The position numbers were made by a program, and so were the translations under genes. Under the pieces are notes generated by a model. That model was not told the origin of the DNA and did not search any database. It worked only from the letters and a program-made list of their open reading frames with translations. A stretch of DNA of 64,000 nucleotides from Paenibacillus bovis (GTDB taxonomy: Bacteria > Bacillota > Bacilli > Bacillales > Bacillaceae_C), in assembly GCA_007679095.1 (NCBI GenBank), contig VEFU01000012.1, forward strand, positions 1 to 64,000, in the 5' to 3' direction. Of this stretch, positions 1 through 9,643 are shown in pieces (position 1 is the stretch's first letter; every line of letters starts with the position of its first letter).

Positions 1-83
1 AAAAAGCAATAAGATGAAAGAAAATTAGGATTTATCAAAATCACTGAAACCACTACTTTTTATCACGGATTCAGGATAAAACT

Positions 84-136
84 AAAAAGGATAGGTGAAG
101 TCAGCTTTACATATGCTGTTCACCTATCCTTTTTTT
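84..136. terminator. Bidirectional hairpin terminator after dgoD
   Basis: A long inverted repeat pairs AAAAAGGATAGGTGAA (84-99) with its complement at 119-134, followed by a T run on the plus strand and preceded by an A run that gives a T run on the minus strand. It lies about 70 bases past the dgoD stop, so it most likely ends the 7871-204 operon. A gene arriving from the left on the plus strand could use it too. Confidence 0.85.
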
Positions 137-203
137 CATATACATTGTGCAATTAATGAGAGATGTTATTCAAATCTCACAAGTTATTGCTTTATTAAAT
201 CCA

Positions 204-1352
204 TTACCACTCGGCGACTGTACCATCAACATTGCGCCAAACAGGATTTTTCCAGTCATGGCCAATTGCTGCCACTTCGCGGATTTTCTCCTCATTCATA
301 TTAATACCGAGCCCTGGTCCTGTTGGTAGTGACACGGAACCATTTTCATATTTGAATGTTCTCGCATCCAACAAGTAATCTAATAGATCGCTTCCTTCAT
401 TATAGTGAATACCTAAACTTTGTTCTTGAATGAATGCATTTGGTGAACACGCGTCTACATGCAGGCAAGCAGCAAGTGCAATAGGTCCTAATGGACAATG
501 TGGTGCCATCGCAATATCATAGGCCTCTGCCATCGCAGCAATTTTACGAGTTTCTAATATCCCTCCTGCATGGGATACGTCCGGTTGAATAATATCTACA
601 ATTCCATCTTGTAGAAGCTGTTTAAAACCCCAGCGTGTATACATTCTTTCGCCTGTTGCTATTGGCGTGGATGTATATTTTGCTATTTCTTTAAGAGCCT
701 CATTGTTCTCCGGTAAAACTGGTTCTTCAATAAACATCGGACGAAATGGCTCCAGTTCTTTGGCAAGAATTTTGGCCATAGATTTATGTACACGACCATG
801 AAAGTCAATCCCTATCCCAAAATCCTTTCCACCAACTTCACGTACAGCTGCCACCCGTTCTAGAACCGCATCAATTTTTGAAAAAGAGTCAATATAATGC
901 ATTTCCTCTGTTCCATTCATTTTAACAGCTGTAAAGCCAGCATCAATTTGCGCTTGAGCCGCTGCCTTCACATCACTAGGACGGTCGCCACCAATCCAGT
1001 TGTACACTCTTATATTGTCTCGGCATGCACCACCTAATAATTCATAAACTGGAGCATTATAATATTTTCCTTTAATATCCCAAAGTGCTTGTTCAATTCC
1101 TGAAATCGCGCTCGTTAAAATTGGTCCGCCACGGTAAAAACCACCACGATACATCACTTGCCATAGGTCTTCAATTCGAAGTGGATCTTTACCGATTAAA
1201 TAACTACTTAGTTCATCGACTGCTGCTCTAACTGTTTCCGCACGACCTTCAATGACAGGTTCACCCCAACCTGTCAAACCATCATCTGTTGTAATCTTCA
1301 AGAATAGCCAACGAGGTGGCACTTTAAATAATTCTAGTTTTTTTATTTTCAT
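204..1352 (-). CDS. dgoD: D-galactonate dehydratase family protein (enolase superfamily)
   Basis: The 382-residue protein matches the E. coli DgoD pattern nearly end to end: PPRW near the N-terminus, [31 protein letters not shown], the metal and base region, and [16 protein letters not shown], ending in NP-W-R and VAEW. Length equals the family norm. DgoD removes water from D-galactonate to give 2-keto-3-deoxygalactonate, using Mg and a His/Asp dyad. The ATG has AAAGGAG about 9 bases upstream. It is the last gene of the operon, 38 bases after the FAD oxidoreductase. No galactose dehydrogenase, KDGal kinase or aldolase is visible here, so other aldonates such as an arabinonate or fuconate remain possible substrates. 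Confidence 0.9.
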   Translation of the reverse strand: MKIKKLELFKVPPRWLFLKITTDDGLTGWGEPVIEGRAETVRAAVDELSSYLIGKDPLRIEDLWQVMYRGGFYRGGPILTSAISGIEQALWDIKGKYYNAPVYELLGGACRDNIRVYNWIGGDRPSDVKAAAQAQIDAGFTAVKMNGTEEMHYIDSFSKIDAVLERVAAVREVGGKDFGIGIDFHGRVHKSMAKILAKELEPFRPMFIEEPVLPENNEALKEIAKYTSTPIATGERMYTRWGFKQLLQDGIVDIIQPDVSHAGGILETRKIAAMAEAYDIAMAPHCPLGPIALAACLHVDACSPNAFIQEQSLGIHYNEGSDLLDYLLDARTFKYENGSVSLPTGPGLGINMNEEKIREVAAIGHDWKNPVWRNVDGTVAEW

Positions 1353-1390
1353 TCTGAATGCTCCTTTGTAGATAAGCTGTGAATGTCTAT

Positions 1391-2878
1391 TTAATTTTTA
1401 TTTGCAAATGGGTTGAAATGGCTAGCATTTGCTCCAGATCCTTCTCCCCTATTTAAAACCAGTTTGGGATCTACCATTTTTTCAACATCTGCATCTAATA
1501 GATACTGACCTTGATTCAAAAGTAGCCCCCTTACTTCATCAATGTCTACCTCACGAGTGGTAAGTCCATTTCTCACAGCAAGTGCAGCAGCTGTGCCCGC
1601 TCCTTGACCAATTCCCATCGATGTCGCCATTACACGAGCAGACCCGAATGCTGCATGTGTGGCTGAAATCGATCTACCGGCAACTAATAAGTTATCAACC
1701 CCTTGCGGAAGTAGCGAACGATATGGAATTTCATAAACGGCTTTTCCAGATCCCGTGAAGACTTGCTGTTCTCCTTCGGGTGGATGGATATCAATCGCAA
1801 ACGTTCCACAAGCAATTCCATCATGAAAGCTACGACTGGAGAGGACATCCTCTTCATACATTGTATAATCACCAATAATATGGCGTGTTTCTCGAACCCC
1901 TACTTGAACCCCACTATCCAAAATGTAAGAATCTTCAAATCCACCAACATGCTTTTGTAAAAATTGATGTATTTGCCATGCCTGTTTTCGTGTTTCCATT
2001 TCTGCTCGTGTTAGATCATATACATTTGTACCGTCAATACCTTGTAACCGCGTGCAATTCACAGCGAATTGTCCTTCTTTCGGAAGCTGGTACATTAAAA
2101 TTCTTGGTGCAGCATCAGGCGATATTTCCCCTGCATCAATTGCTTTTTTCACTAAATCTTTTAATCCTAGGAATGCTAAGGCTTGATTCGAATCTATTTC
2201 TTCATCTGTTGGTGAATCTTTCAATAAATCACGATTTTCTTTCATCCAAGCCTTCAAATTTGCAGTGTTTACGTTTCCAATTCGATAGAATAATGTAACT
2301 GGCTGCATCATTCCATCTTCTTCTCTTCCCTTAATAAAAGGCGCTCCGATTCTAGCAACAATATCAGCATCTGCTGAACAATCAATCACCATTTTCGGGC
2401 ATATAGCTTGTCTACCAGATTTATTTTCTATGATTACTGCTTTTACTTCATTGTTTTCTCTAATCGCATTGGTTACAACAGAATGAAGTAGCAGCTCTAC
2501 ACCCGCTTCTTGCAACATTTCAAACAATACGAGTTTCATACCTTCTGGATCAAATGGAGTCATAGAAGCATTATCAAAAGTCATATCGGAAACATGTCCT
2601 AGAGAACTGGTTTTCTGTATTAAGCGTTCTACTAATTCTCCAGCAATACCACGTATGACTTGCTGCCCCTTCACATCATGGAATGTGAACATAGGATTAA
2701 CCATCGCAATCGTTAAGTTTCCACCAACAAACCCATAACGTTCAATCAACATAACTTTTGCTCCGTTACGAGCTGCCGCAATTGCCGCACCAATCCCGGC
2801 TGGTCCTCCACCTACAACTAACACATCTGGTTTCGCAATCACTTCTACTTGCTTTTCTGGTTCCACAATATAGTTCAT
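1391..2878 (-). CDS. FAD-dependent oxidoreductase (FAD_oxidored family)
   Basis: An N-terminal Rossmann motif ([20 protein letters not shown], about residues 20-39) is followed by [10 protein letters not shown] and, near the C-terminus, a second FAD contact ([20 protein letters not shown]). This is the pattern of PF12831 proteins, often found in sugar-degradation clusters and mostly uncharacterised. There is no signal peptide, so it is cytoplasmic. I chose the ATG at 2878 because AGGAG stands 7 bases before it; a longer frame to 2926 would overlap the GH51 gene and lacks a good ribosome site. Between an arabinofuranosidase and an aldonate dehydratase it could oxidise a sugar or polyol, but the substrate is unknown. 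Confidence 0.8.
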   Translation of the reverse strand: MNYIVEPEKQVEVIAKPDVLVVGGGPAGIGAAIAAARNGAKVMLIERYGFVGGNLTIAMVNPMFTFHDVKGQQVIRGIAGELVERLIQKTSSLGHVSDMTFDNASMTPFDPEGMKLVLFEMLQEAGVELLLHSVVTNAIRENNEVKAVIIENKSGRQAICPKMVIDCSADADIVARIGAPFIKGREEDGMMQPVTLFYRIGNVNTANLKAWMKENRDLLKDSPTDEEIDSNQALAFLGLKDLVKKAIDAGEISPDAAPRILMYQLPKEGQFAVNCTRLQGIDGTNVYDLTRAEMETRKQAWQIHQFLQKHVGGFEDSYILDSGVQVGVRETRHIIGDYTMYEEDVLSSRSFHDGIACGTFAIDIHPPEGEQQVFTGSGKAVYEIPYRSLLPQGVDNLLVAGRSISATHAAFGSARVMATSMGIGQGAGTAAALAVRNGLTTREVDIDEVRGLLLNQGQYLLDADVEKMVDPKLVLNRGEGSGANASHFNPFANKN

Positions 2879-2912
2879 TTTCTCACTCCTAATGTATGAT
2901 GATTGTAAACTA

Positions 2913-4418
2913 TTATTCTTGCTCACATTTAATTAATACGAGAGAATGTGCAGGGCATTTCCAGGATGTTATTTTCTCTTCTATTTTCTCTATTGTTGGT
3001 AGGATATTTTCTGGATTGTCGAAGTCATTTGCTGCGTAAATATCGTGGTGATTTAATGTCCATATTTCGGTTGGTTGTAACCCATTCGGAATAACTAATT
3101 CGATATCTATCTCTTCATCTTGATGACGATTAATGATGGAGATTACGATCGAACCATCGTCATTCAAGGAGGCAGCAGTGTCGATGTAGCTAACAACCTC
3201 TTCTGTATATTCTCTTTTATAATATGGGTCTATTAATTGGGGAGTTGGTGCAATTCTAGTAGGACTGTCTATACTTGTTTCTAGCGATACCCCGTTCATC
3301 CATCGTCCATATTGCTGAAACACATAATAAAGTGGCGTTTTAACGACACCTTCTTCATTCACATTCATGACACCGTTGCCATTCACAAGGAACACATAGT
3401 TTGCCATTCCTACACGTGGACTTAACTGTATCATTGTATTCAAAATTCCCGCAGCAAAAATCGCGTCTTGTATATTTCGTGGACTTTTTCGATTTAGATG
3501 ATAGCGTCCATTTTCATCCTCAATAAAATGTCGTATATTCCACTCATCCATGCTGATTTTTACGTAGTGGTCCGATGATAACGTTTTCTCATAATCTTCT
3601 ATAGTACTAATCATCTGCTCTATTTGCTTCTTAAAATACGTCGGTGAAAATACAACTGAATAATATTCATCGCCACTTTCACGATCGACTGAAAAGCCAT
3701 AATTATGAATCGTTAAATAATCAATAAATGTTCCAGCTTGTTTTAGTACCTCTGCGTCCCATTCAGGATCAAGACCTCCATTGGAACCTACAGCTAAAAT
3801 ACTGGAATCTGCTTGATATTTTTTAATAAATTCGACCCAATTCCGTAGTTTCTGGCTGTATGTTAACGCATCCATTTGTCCAGCTTCCCAAAAGCCCCAC
3901 GTTTCATTTCCTACTCCCCAATGCTTTACATGGTAAGGAGCTTCTCGACCGTTAGCTTTTCGTCTAAGTACATCTGTGGTTTCTTCTGTTCCAATACAAT
4001 AGTCCATCCATCTAAGTGCCTCATCCAATGTACCAGTACCTAAGTTAAAATTAATGTACGGATCCGCTCCAACAGCTTCGCACCATTTCAAAAATTCATC
4101 CGTTCCAAATTGATTAGACTCCAAACCACCCCAATGCCAATTACGGCGTACAGGTCTTTCTTCTTTTGGACCAATACCATCTTCCCAATGGTAAAAATCC
4201 GCAAAACAGCCACCTGGCCAGCGAATTATAGGAACTGACAATTCTTTTGCTGCTTCTATTACATCTTGTCGAAGTCCTACTTCATTCGAATTCTGCGACC
4301 AACTATCCATTACAGAAGGATAGATGCAGTCTTCTAAATGTTCGAAGTATTGTCCGTAAATATATGGACTAATTCTCCCCTTTTGCTTATGGACGTTAAC
4401 TTCTACTAGTGCTTTCAA
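2913..4418 (-). CDS. abfA: Alpha-L-arabinofuranosidase, GH51
   Basis: The protein has the GH51 signature order: IYGQYFEH near the start, RWPGGCFADFYHW, then WGVGNETWGFWE with the acid/base Glu (about residue 172), and ISMDEWN with the nucleophile Glu (about residue 292), then a C-terminal beta domain. Its roughly 500 residues are typical. No signal peptide is present, so it would release terminal arabinofuranose from imported oligosaccharides. The TTG at 4418 sits 9 bases after AGGAGA; the alternative GTG at 4427 directly abuts that site. It follows the binding protein gene by 72 bases. GH51 members can also act on galactofuranose-like or xylan-linked residues, so the exact linkage is inferred. 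Confidence 0.88.
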   Translation of the reverse strand: MKALVEVNVHKQKGRISPYIYGQYFEHLEDCIYPSVMDSWSQNSNEVGLRQDVIEAAKELSVPIIRWPGGCFADFYHWEDGIGPKEERPVRRNWHWGGLESNQFGTDEFLKWCEAVGADPYINFNLGTGTLDEALRWMDYCIGTEETTDVLRRKANGREAPYHVKHWGVGNETWGFWEAGQMDALTYSQKLRNWVEFIKKYQADSSILAVGSNGGLDPEWDAEVLKQAGTFIDYLTIHNYGFSVDRESGDEYYSVVFSPTYFKKQIEQMISTIEDYEKTLSSDHYVKISMDEWNIRHFIEDENGRYHLNRKSPRNIQDAIFAAGILNTMIQLSPRVGMANYVFLVNGNGVMNVNEEGVVKTPLYYVFQQYGRWMNGVSLETSIDSPTRIAPTPQLIDPYYKREYTEEVVSYIDTAASLNDDGSIVISIINRHQDEEIDIELVIPNGLQPTEIWTLNHHDIYAANDFDNPENILPTIEKIEEKITSWKCPAHSLVLIKCEQE

Positions 4419-4490
4419 GTTAATCACTCTCCTAAAAACTATTCTAACATAGATGATGAGGCGGATAGTTCCCCATTCCCCTAAAAATTT

Positions 4491-5957
4491 TCATTTCTTT
4501 TGTTCTGAATACCAATCATTTACTTCCTTAACAATTTCCGCTCCTCCATCTTCTTTCCATGTATTTTCTATGAAATTATCAAAACTATTTAGATCTTCAT
4601 TCCCCAATAAAAACCTAATAAAGAAATCTTCTTCAGCTTGGTTTAAAGCTTGCCCATTTTTAGATTCCGAGTCCATAGGAGGAGCCCAAGCAGTCGGATC
4701 TGATTTAGCATACTGATCGTAAGGGTTATTTAGTTCTTGAAAATAGTGAAAGATATTTTCATCCTTCTTAATTCTTGCTAACCACATATCAGGATACTTG
4801 TGTTCATCCATACCATTTAAATACCACCATGCATCTTGACGTTTTTCTGAGAATAATGGGTGAATTGGATTATAAATATCATTCTCTTCTGTAAAAGTTT
4901 CACCTTCTACTCCTAATGTAAGATACTGGAAGTTGTCAAACTGTAGCTTTTTATCCATAAAATTAATAGCATCTTTATGTTTTTTTGAATATCGAGGTAT
5001 TGCATGAATCCACATTAAACGTTGACTAGCTTGAATTCCAACACTACCGTCTTTTCCTTCTAATGGTTGTACAATAGAAATAATAGAGCTTGGCTCACTT
5101 TCCTTTAATGGCGGCACTAGTTGAGGTGAATCATTCCATGAGCCAAAAACAAATGCTGCTTTTCCACTAGCAAACTTTTCCTTAACTGTCGCAGGTTGAT
5201 TGATTGCCCAATCTTTGTCTAATAATCCTTCATCATATAGTTTCTTCATAAAGGCAATGTATTCTTTTGTTTCTGGCATTAATAATCTTGGTACTAAACT
5301 TCCGTCTACTTCTGCCCAATCAGTTGCAAGACCAAATGCACTGAATATGGTTGGAATCCATATTTGGGGACCCCCTGTTAGTGGGACTAGATTAGTTTCT
5401 TCTTTTATTTTTACTAATGCATCATAGAACTCATCTAAATTGGTTGGTATTTTAATATCCATGTTATTTAAAATATCCTCTCGTACATATAACCCACCTT
5501 CAATATTTGCACGTTCATTTTTTTGAGGAATTCCAAATATTTCACCATCAAACGTTGTCAGTTCCCAACTTTCTGGTAATATTGCCTTTTTAATATTTTC
5601 TCCATAATCATTTAACAAATCATTTAGAGGTAATAATGCTCCTTGTGAAGCTAATGTATAAAATTGACTTGGTGACAATGCTAAAATATCATAGTCAGCC
5701 CTTGATGCAATTTCAATGTTTAACTTTTGATCTGGATTTTCACTCGGCAACATAAAGTATTCAACTTTGTAACCTGTTGTATCCTCTATATCTTTTGCCA
5801 TTACACTTTTATTGGGATCAAAAGGTGCATTAAATCCCAAAACTTTTAATGTGGATTTCCCATTTTTGACATTGCCATCTGAATCACTTTCTTTGGATGT
5901 ACAGCCAGCTAAAACTAGTAAAAATGAAAGAAATAATAAAGCTATTGACTTCTTCAT
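4491..5957 (-). CDS. Sugar ABC transporter binding lipoprotein (LplA-like)
   Basis: A short positive N-terminus and a hydrophobic stretch end in the lipobox LAGC (Cys near residue 19), so this is a membrane-anchored lipoprotein on the outer face. The rest resembles large CUT1 family 1 binding proteins of the LplA type, with a degraded-helix interface and aromatic-rich C-terminal half (AWWYLNGMDEHKYPDMW region). The ATG at 5957 follows GGAGGGAGTAGGGAGT; a TTG six codons upstream is less likely. Placed directly after two LplB/LplC-like permease genes and before abfA, it probably captures an arabinose-containing oligosaccharide. The ligand is an inference from neighbours. Confidence 0.88.
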   Translation of the reverse strand: MKKSIALLFLSFLLVLAGCTSKESDSDGNVKNGKSTLKVLGFNAPFDPNKSVMAKDIEDTTGYKVEYFMLPSENPDQKLNIEIASRADYDILALSPSQFYTLASQGALLPLNDLLNDYGENIKKAILPESWELTTFDGEIFGIPQKNERANIEGGLYVREDILNNMDIKIPTNLDEFYDALVKIKEETNLVPLTGGPQIWIPTIFSAFGLATDWAEVDGSLVPRLLMPETKEYIAFMKKLYDEGLLDKDWAINQPATVKEKFASGKAAFVFGSWNDSPQLVPPLKESEPSSIISIVQPLEGKDGSVGIQASQRLMWIHAIPRYSKKHKDAINFMDKKLQFDNFQYLTLGVEGETFTEENDIYNPIHPLFSEKRQDAWWYLNGMDEHKYPDMWLARIKKDENIFHYFQELNNPYDQYAKSDPTAWAPPMDSESKNGQALNQAEEDFFIRFLLGNEDLNSFDNFIENTWKEDGGAEIVKEVNDWYSEQKK

Positions 5958-6019
5958 ACTCCCTACTCCCTCCAAAGACTATTATTTTTAACTCGAATTA
6001 CCATTAAGTATGTTGCACT

Positions 6020-6883
6020 TTATTTCACTGATCCTATCGTTAATCCCTTTTCAAAATGTTTTTGAAGAAATGGATATACAAACAAAATCGGTAGAACAGC
6101 TGCAATAATTGTTGTTGCTTTCACTCCTTCAATTGTTATATTAGCCATTTCCTCTAACCCCATTTGCCAAAACTGATCCCCTGATGAAGTAACCATGTCA
6201 TATAAATATAGTTGCAATGGCTTTAATGAGGGTTTACTAATAAATAACAATGGATGAAAGAAATCGTTCCAATAGCTAACAGCTATAAATAATCCTATTG
6301 TCGCAAGTACTGGCCGTGAAATCGGCAATATTATGGAAAACAAAATTCGCATATTAGAAGCACCATCAATTTTCGCTGATTCAACGATACTTTCTGGAAG
6401 TCCTTCAAAAAATGTTTTTACTACTAATAAATTAAAAGGCACAATAAGAAAAGGTATAATCATAGACCATACTGTATTAATTAGACCTAAACTATGCATT
6501 AATATATAACTTGGTATGATTCCTCCGTAAAAAAGCATACTAAATACATAGATTAGTAATATTAATTTTCTACCTTTAAAATCAGGTTTTGAAAGTGGAT
6601 ATGCAGCCATAACGGTAAATAATAAACTACAAAAGGTACCTACCGCTGTTATAAATACAGATATTAGTAAAGAATTTGCAAATCCAGTTTCAAAAATAAC
6701 ATATTTGAAGGTATCTATTTGAAACCCTTTCGGTAAAAAGGAAATATCCCCGGCAATAATCGCATTCTTACTACTAATTGATTTAGCTAACACATGTGCA
6801 AAAGGAAGAAGACATAAGATTCCTATAATACTCAAAATGATTGTATTAATTACTGAAAAGAGATCTAATTTACTTTTTGACAT
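6020..6883 (-). CDS. CUT1 ABC transporter permease, LplC-like
   Basis: A 287-residue polytopic membrane protein with about six membrane helices and the EAA-loop core IDGA at residues 172-175, where the shared ATPase docks. Its ending (FEKGLTIGSVK) is the standard end of LplC/YtcP-type permeases. GGGGAGG precedes the ATG. It lies 16 bases after the partner permease and 62 before the binding protein, so the three form one importer. No ATPase gene accompanies it. Confidence 0.9.
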   Translation of the reverse strand: MSKSKLDLFSVINTIILSIIGILCLLPFAHVLAKSISSKNAIIAGDISFLPKGFQIDTFKYVIFETGFANSLLISVFITAVGTFCSLLFTVMAAYPLSKPDFKGRKLILLIYVFSMLFYGGIIPSYILMHSLGLINTVWSMIIPFLIVPFNLLVVKTFFEGLPESIVESAKIDGASNMRILFSIILPISRPVLATIGLFIAVSYWNDFFHPLLFISKPSLKPLQLYLYDMVTSSGDQFWQMGLEEMANITIEGVKATTIIAAVLPILFVYPFLQKHFEKGLTIGSVK

Positions 6884-6899
6884 AGCACAATCCTCCCCT

Positions 6900-7871
6900 T
6901 TACCAAATACTCCTACCTAACGTCTTTCTACAAATTGCATTGCTTGATACTATTAAGATAAAAGCAACTACAGATTCAAATAGTCCTAATGCTGTCCCTA
7001 AACTAAAGTCCATCTTCCCCAAGCCAATTCGATATACAAATGTTTGAATAATATCACCGACTTCATATACTGCTGGATTATACATGGCAAGTATTTGTTC
7101 AAAACCTGCATTCAACACTTGGCCCACTCTTAATATCAACATAAGAATTACAACGGGGAATATTCCAGGAATACTAATATAAACCATTCTTTGAAAACGA
7201 TTTGCACCATCAATTTTAGCTGCTTCATATTGTTGTAAATCTATACCAGTTAATGCGGCTAAAAAGATAATCGCTGACCATCCAACCTCTTTCCATCCTT
7301 CCGTGGTAACTAATAAACCTCTAAATAAATCTTGCTCAGTGAATGGATTAACTTTTTCAAACCCTAAGGAAGCTAGCACATTATTGAATATGCCGTCATT
7401 TCCAAGTAAAGTTGCAAATAACCCAAATACAACTACCCAAGATAAGAAATGAGGCAAGTAAACTAATGTTTGTATCGTTCTTTTAAATATTTCTAATCGT
7501 ACTTCATTTAATAACAAAGCTAATAAAATCGGTAATGGAAATAGGAACACAATTTTATAGACGCTGATAATAATAGTATTCCAGATTTTTTGTAGTAGCT
7601 CCGGCTCTGAAAATATCTTCTTAAAATGATCAATACCGACCGAGGGGCTATTTATTACTGCATCAACAATATTATCACCTGCAAAAATATTAAAATCTTT
7701 AAACGCAATTGTTAATCCAAAAAGAGGAATGAATTTATAAACAATTACAAACAGTAGCCCAGGTATTGACATTAAATATAAATCATAATTTTGTTTAAAA
7801 TAGTTCCAAAAAGCTTTAATCTTCCGTTGCTGTTTTACCTGAATCTCTCTTTGACTCTTAGATAATTCCAC
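6900..7871 (-). CDS. CUT1 ABC transporter permease, LplB-like
   Basis: 323 residues with a charged cytoplasmic N-terminus, a first membrane helix around residue 35, the motif PLFGLTIAFKDFNIF typical of LplB/YteP permeases, and an EAA loop (EAAKIDGA) near residue 220. It starts at a GTG preceded by GGGAGGGAAGTAG. As the first gene of the 7871-204 operon it sets the promoter position, and it is divergent from the YesN/YesM-like pair, the usual arrangement for a two-component system that controls this importer class. Confidence 0.9.
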   Translation of the reverse strand: MELSKSQREIQVKQQRKIKAFWNYFKQNYDLYLMSIPGLLFVIVYKFIPLFGLTIAFKDFNIFAGDNIVDAVINSPSVGIDHFKKIFSEPELLQKIWNTIIISVYKIVFLFPLPILLALLLNEVRLEIFKRTIQTLVYLPHFLSWVVVFGLFATLLGNDGIFNNVLASLGFEKVNPFTEQDLFRGLLVTTEGWKEVGWSAIIFLAALTGIDLQQYEAAKIDGANRFQRMVYISIPGIFPVVILMLILRVGQVLNAGFEQILAMYNPAVYEVGDIIQTFVYRIGLGKMDFSLGTALGLFESVVAFILIVSSNAICRKTLGRSIW

Positions 7872-7916
7872 CTACTTCCCTCCCTATGATTTGTCAAGAA
7901 TTTTTGATAAGATTTA

Positions 7917-7946
7917 GTTAAACGCTTACATGGTACTTTTATTATA
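7917..7946 (-). promoter_or_regulatory. Likely promoter -10 with downstream cre-like site
   Basis: On the minus strand TATAAT lies at 7946-7941 without a clear -35, as expected for an activated promoter. Just downstream, 7917-7930 reads GTTAAACGCTTACA, agreeing with the CcpA cre consensus (TGWAANCGNTNWCA) at 12 of 14 positions. A cre over or just after the start site would block transcription when better sugars are present. Activation by the divergent response regulator is an inference. Confidence 0.5.
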
Positions 7947-8023
7947 GTTTGAGTAATGATTAGTTAGTAGGTGACAAAATTATAATTTCTGGTGTATTCT
8001 TATAGTCTTTTTTAAAGGGGGAA

Positions 8024-9643
8024 ATGCAATTGTATAAATTGCTTATCGTGGATGATGAACCATCTATTAGATTTGGATTACGTGATTACTTTGAATGGAG
8101 TAGCTATGGTATAGAAGTTATCGGAACAGCTGAAGATGGAAGTATCGCTCATCAAATGATCATGGAACTCCACCCTGATATAATCCTTACAGATGTTCAG
8201 ATGCCTAGAATGGACGGAATTACTTTAACACAAGAATTAATAAATAAGAATTTAAATATCAAAACTATTTTTATTAGTGGGCACAATGATATTGATTACG
8301 TAAAGTCTGCACTGAGACTCGATGCACTTGATTATATTTTAAAGCCCATAGATATGGAGGAATTAAGTAGAGTAGTTGAGAAGGTGATAGCGTTGATGGA
8401 GACAGAAAAAAAACTTATCAAACAAATTTCTCGGATGAAAACTACTCTCGCTGAAAGCATGCCTCTCCTTAAAGAAAAATTCTTTATAACACTAGTAAGA
8501 GACGGTATTGAAAATGAAGAAACGCTACAAAAGAGATTGGATTTTCTCGGGGTACATTTTAAATCCAATGCTTTATTTTCAATAATGATAATAAGCATCG
8601 ACCACTACTTTTCTTTAAATCACGATATGTCTGAAACCAACAAACAGTTAACCTCTTTTTGTATTATCAACATTTGTAAAGAAATTATAGATAAATATGT
8701 TTATGGACAAGTATTTGAAAATAAACAAAATGAATATGTATGTATTCTCAATCTAGAAAAAATAGAAGATGAGGAGATACTTTTTACAATTGCTAAAGAA
8801 ATAAAAGATGAGCTACTAACATTACTTCAATTAAGTGTCACAATTGGAATGGCAAAAACTACTAAGAATCTACGTGCTTTACCTGAATTATATCATATAG
8901 CTCACGAAGCGATTGCTCAAAAGTTATTTCTTGGAAAAAACAAAATAATAACTATGGATAGTTTTGAAACTAATAAAAGAGACTTTTTTCAATTAAATTT
9001 ACAAAAGCGCAATAAATTTAGTTTGATTATTAAAGCTGGAAATGAACACGCATTGTCTCCCTTCCTTCATGAATTATTTCAGGATTTGGAGGATAATAGA
9101 AATATTACACTCAAGAATTGTCAAAACATTTGCTTACAGCTTATGTTAATCTGTTCAAATATTTTATTAGAGTTAGAAATATATCATAATGAACTAGCGG
9201 AAATGGAAAATAATATATGGGAACAGCTTTTCAAGATGGAAACTTTATTGGATATGAAATCATGTATAAGCGACTACTTCCATAAATCGATATTTTATAT
9301 TAAAGAAAAAAGAAGAAGTAAATCAGACAATATCGTTAATAGAATTAAATCTATTATTTTTGAAAATTATAATCAAAATATTACAATACAGGAAATTGCT
9401 AGTAAAGTATATCTCACCTCTACCTATATTTGTATGATATTTAAAGAAGAAACTGGGGAAACAATCAACGAGTATTTAACTAAAGTAAGAATGGAGAAGG
9501 CAAAGGAAATGCTGAAGGATAGTCGAAATAAACTTTACGATATATGTTATTCAGTTGGCTACACTGATCCAAGTTACTTTAGCAAACTATTTAAAAAATA
9601 TACTGGATTAACACCATCTAATTATAGGGATAGTATAATATGA
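8024..9643 (+). CDS. AraC-type response regulator (YesN-like)
   Basis: An N-terminal receiver domain has the acidic pair D10-D11, the phospho-acceptor D57 in ILTDVQMPRMDG, and the conserved lysine K107. A long middle region of no clear fold follows. The last ~100 residues form a double helix-turn-helix AraC domain, ending in GYTDPSYFSKLFKKYTGLTPSNYR. AAAGGGGG precedes the ATG. The stop overlaps the kinase start (ATGA), so the two are coupled. It most likely activates the divergent importer operon when the kinase senses an extracellular sugar. Confidence 0.92.
   Translation: MQLYKLLIVDDEPSIRFGLRDYFEWSSYGIEVIGTAEDGSIAHQMIMELHPDIILTDVQMPRMDGITLTQELINKNLNIKTIFISGHNDIDYVKSALRLDALDYILKPIDMEELSRVVEKVIALMETEKKLIKQISRMKTTLAESMPLLKEKFFITLVRDGIENEETLQKRLDFLGVHFKSNALFSIMIISIDHYFSLNHDMSETNKQLTSFCIINICKEIIDKYVYGQVFENKQNEYVCILNLEKIEDEEILFTIAKEIKDELLTLLQLSVTIGMAKTTKNLRALPELYHIAHEAIAQKLFLGKNKIITMDSFETNKRDFFQLNLQKRNKFSLIIKAGNEHALSPFLHELFQDLEDNRNITLKNCQNICLQLMLICSNILLELEIYHNELAEMENNIWEQLFKMETLLDMKSCISDYFHKSIFYIKEKRRSKSDNIVNRIKSIIFENYNQNITIQEIASKVYLTSTYICMIFKEETGETINEYLTKVRMEKAKEMLKDSRNKLYDICYSVGYTDPSYFSKLFKKYTGLTPSNYRDSII

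Noticed and set aside
1885-2298. 137-codon plus-strand frame within the FAD oxidoreductase gene
   Set aside because: Antisense shadow of a well-conserved gene, with no ribosome site and no recognisable domain.
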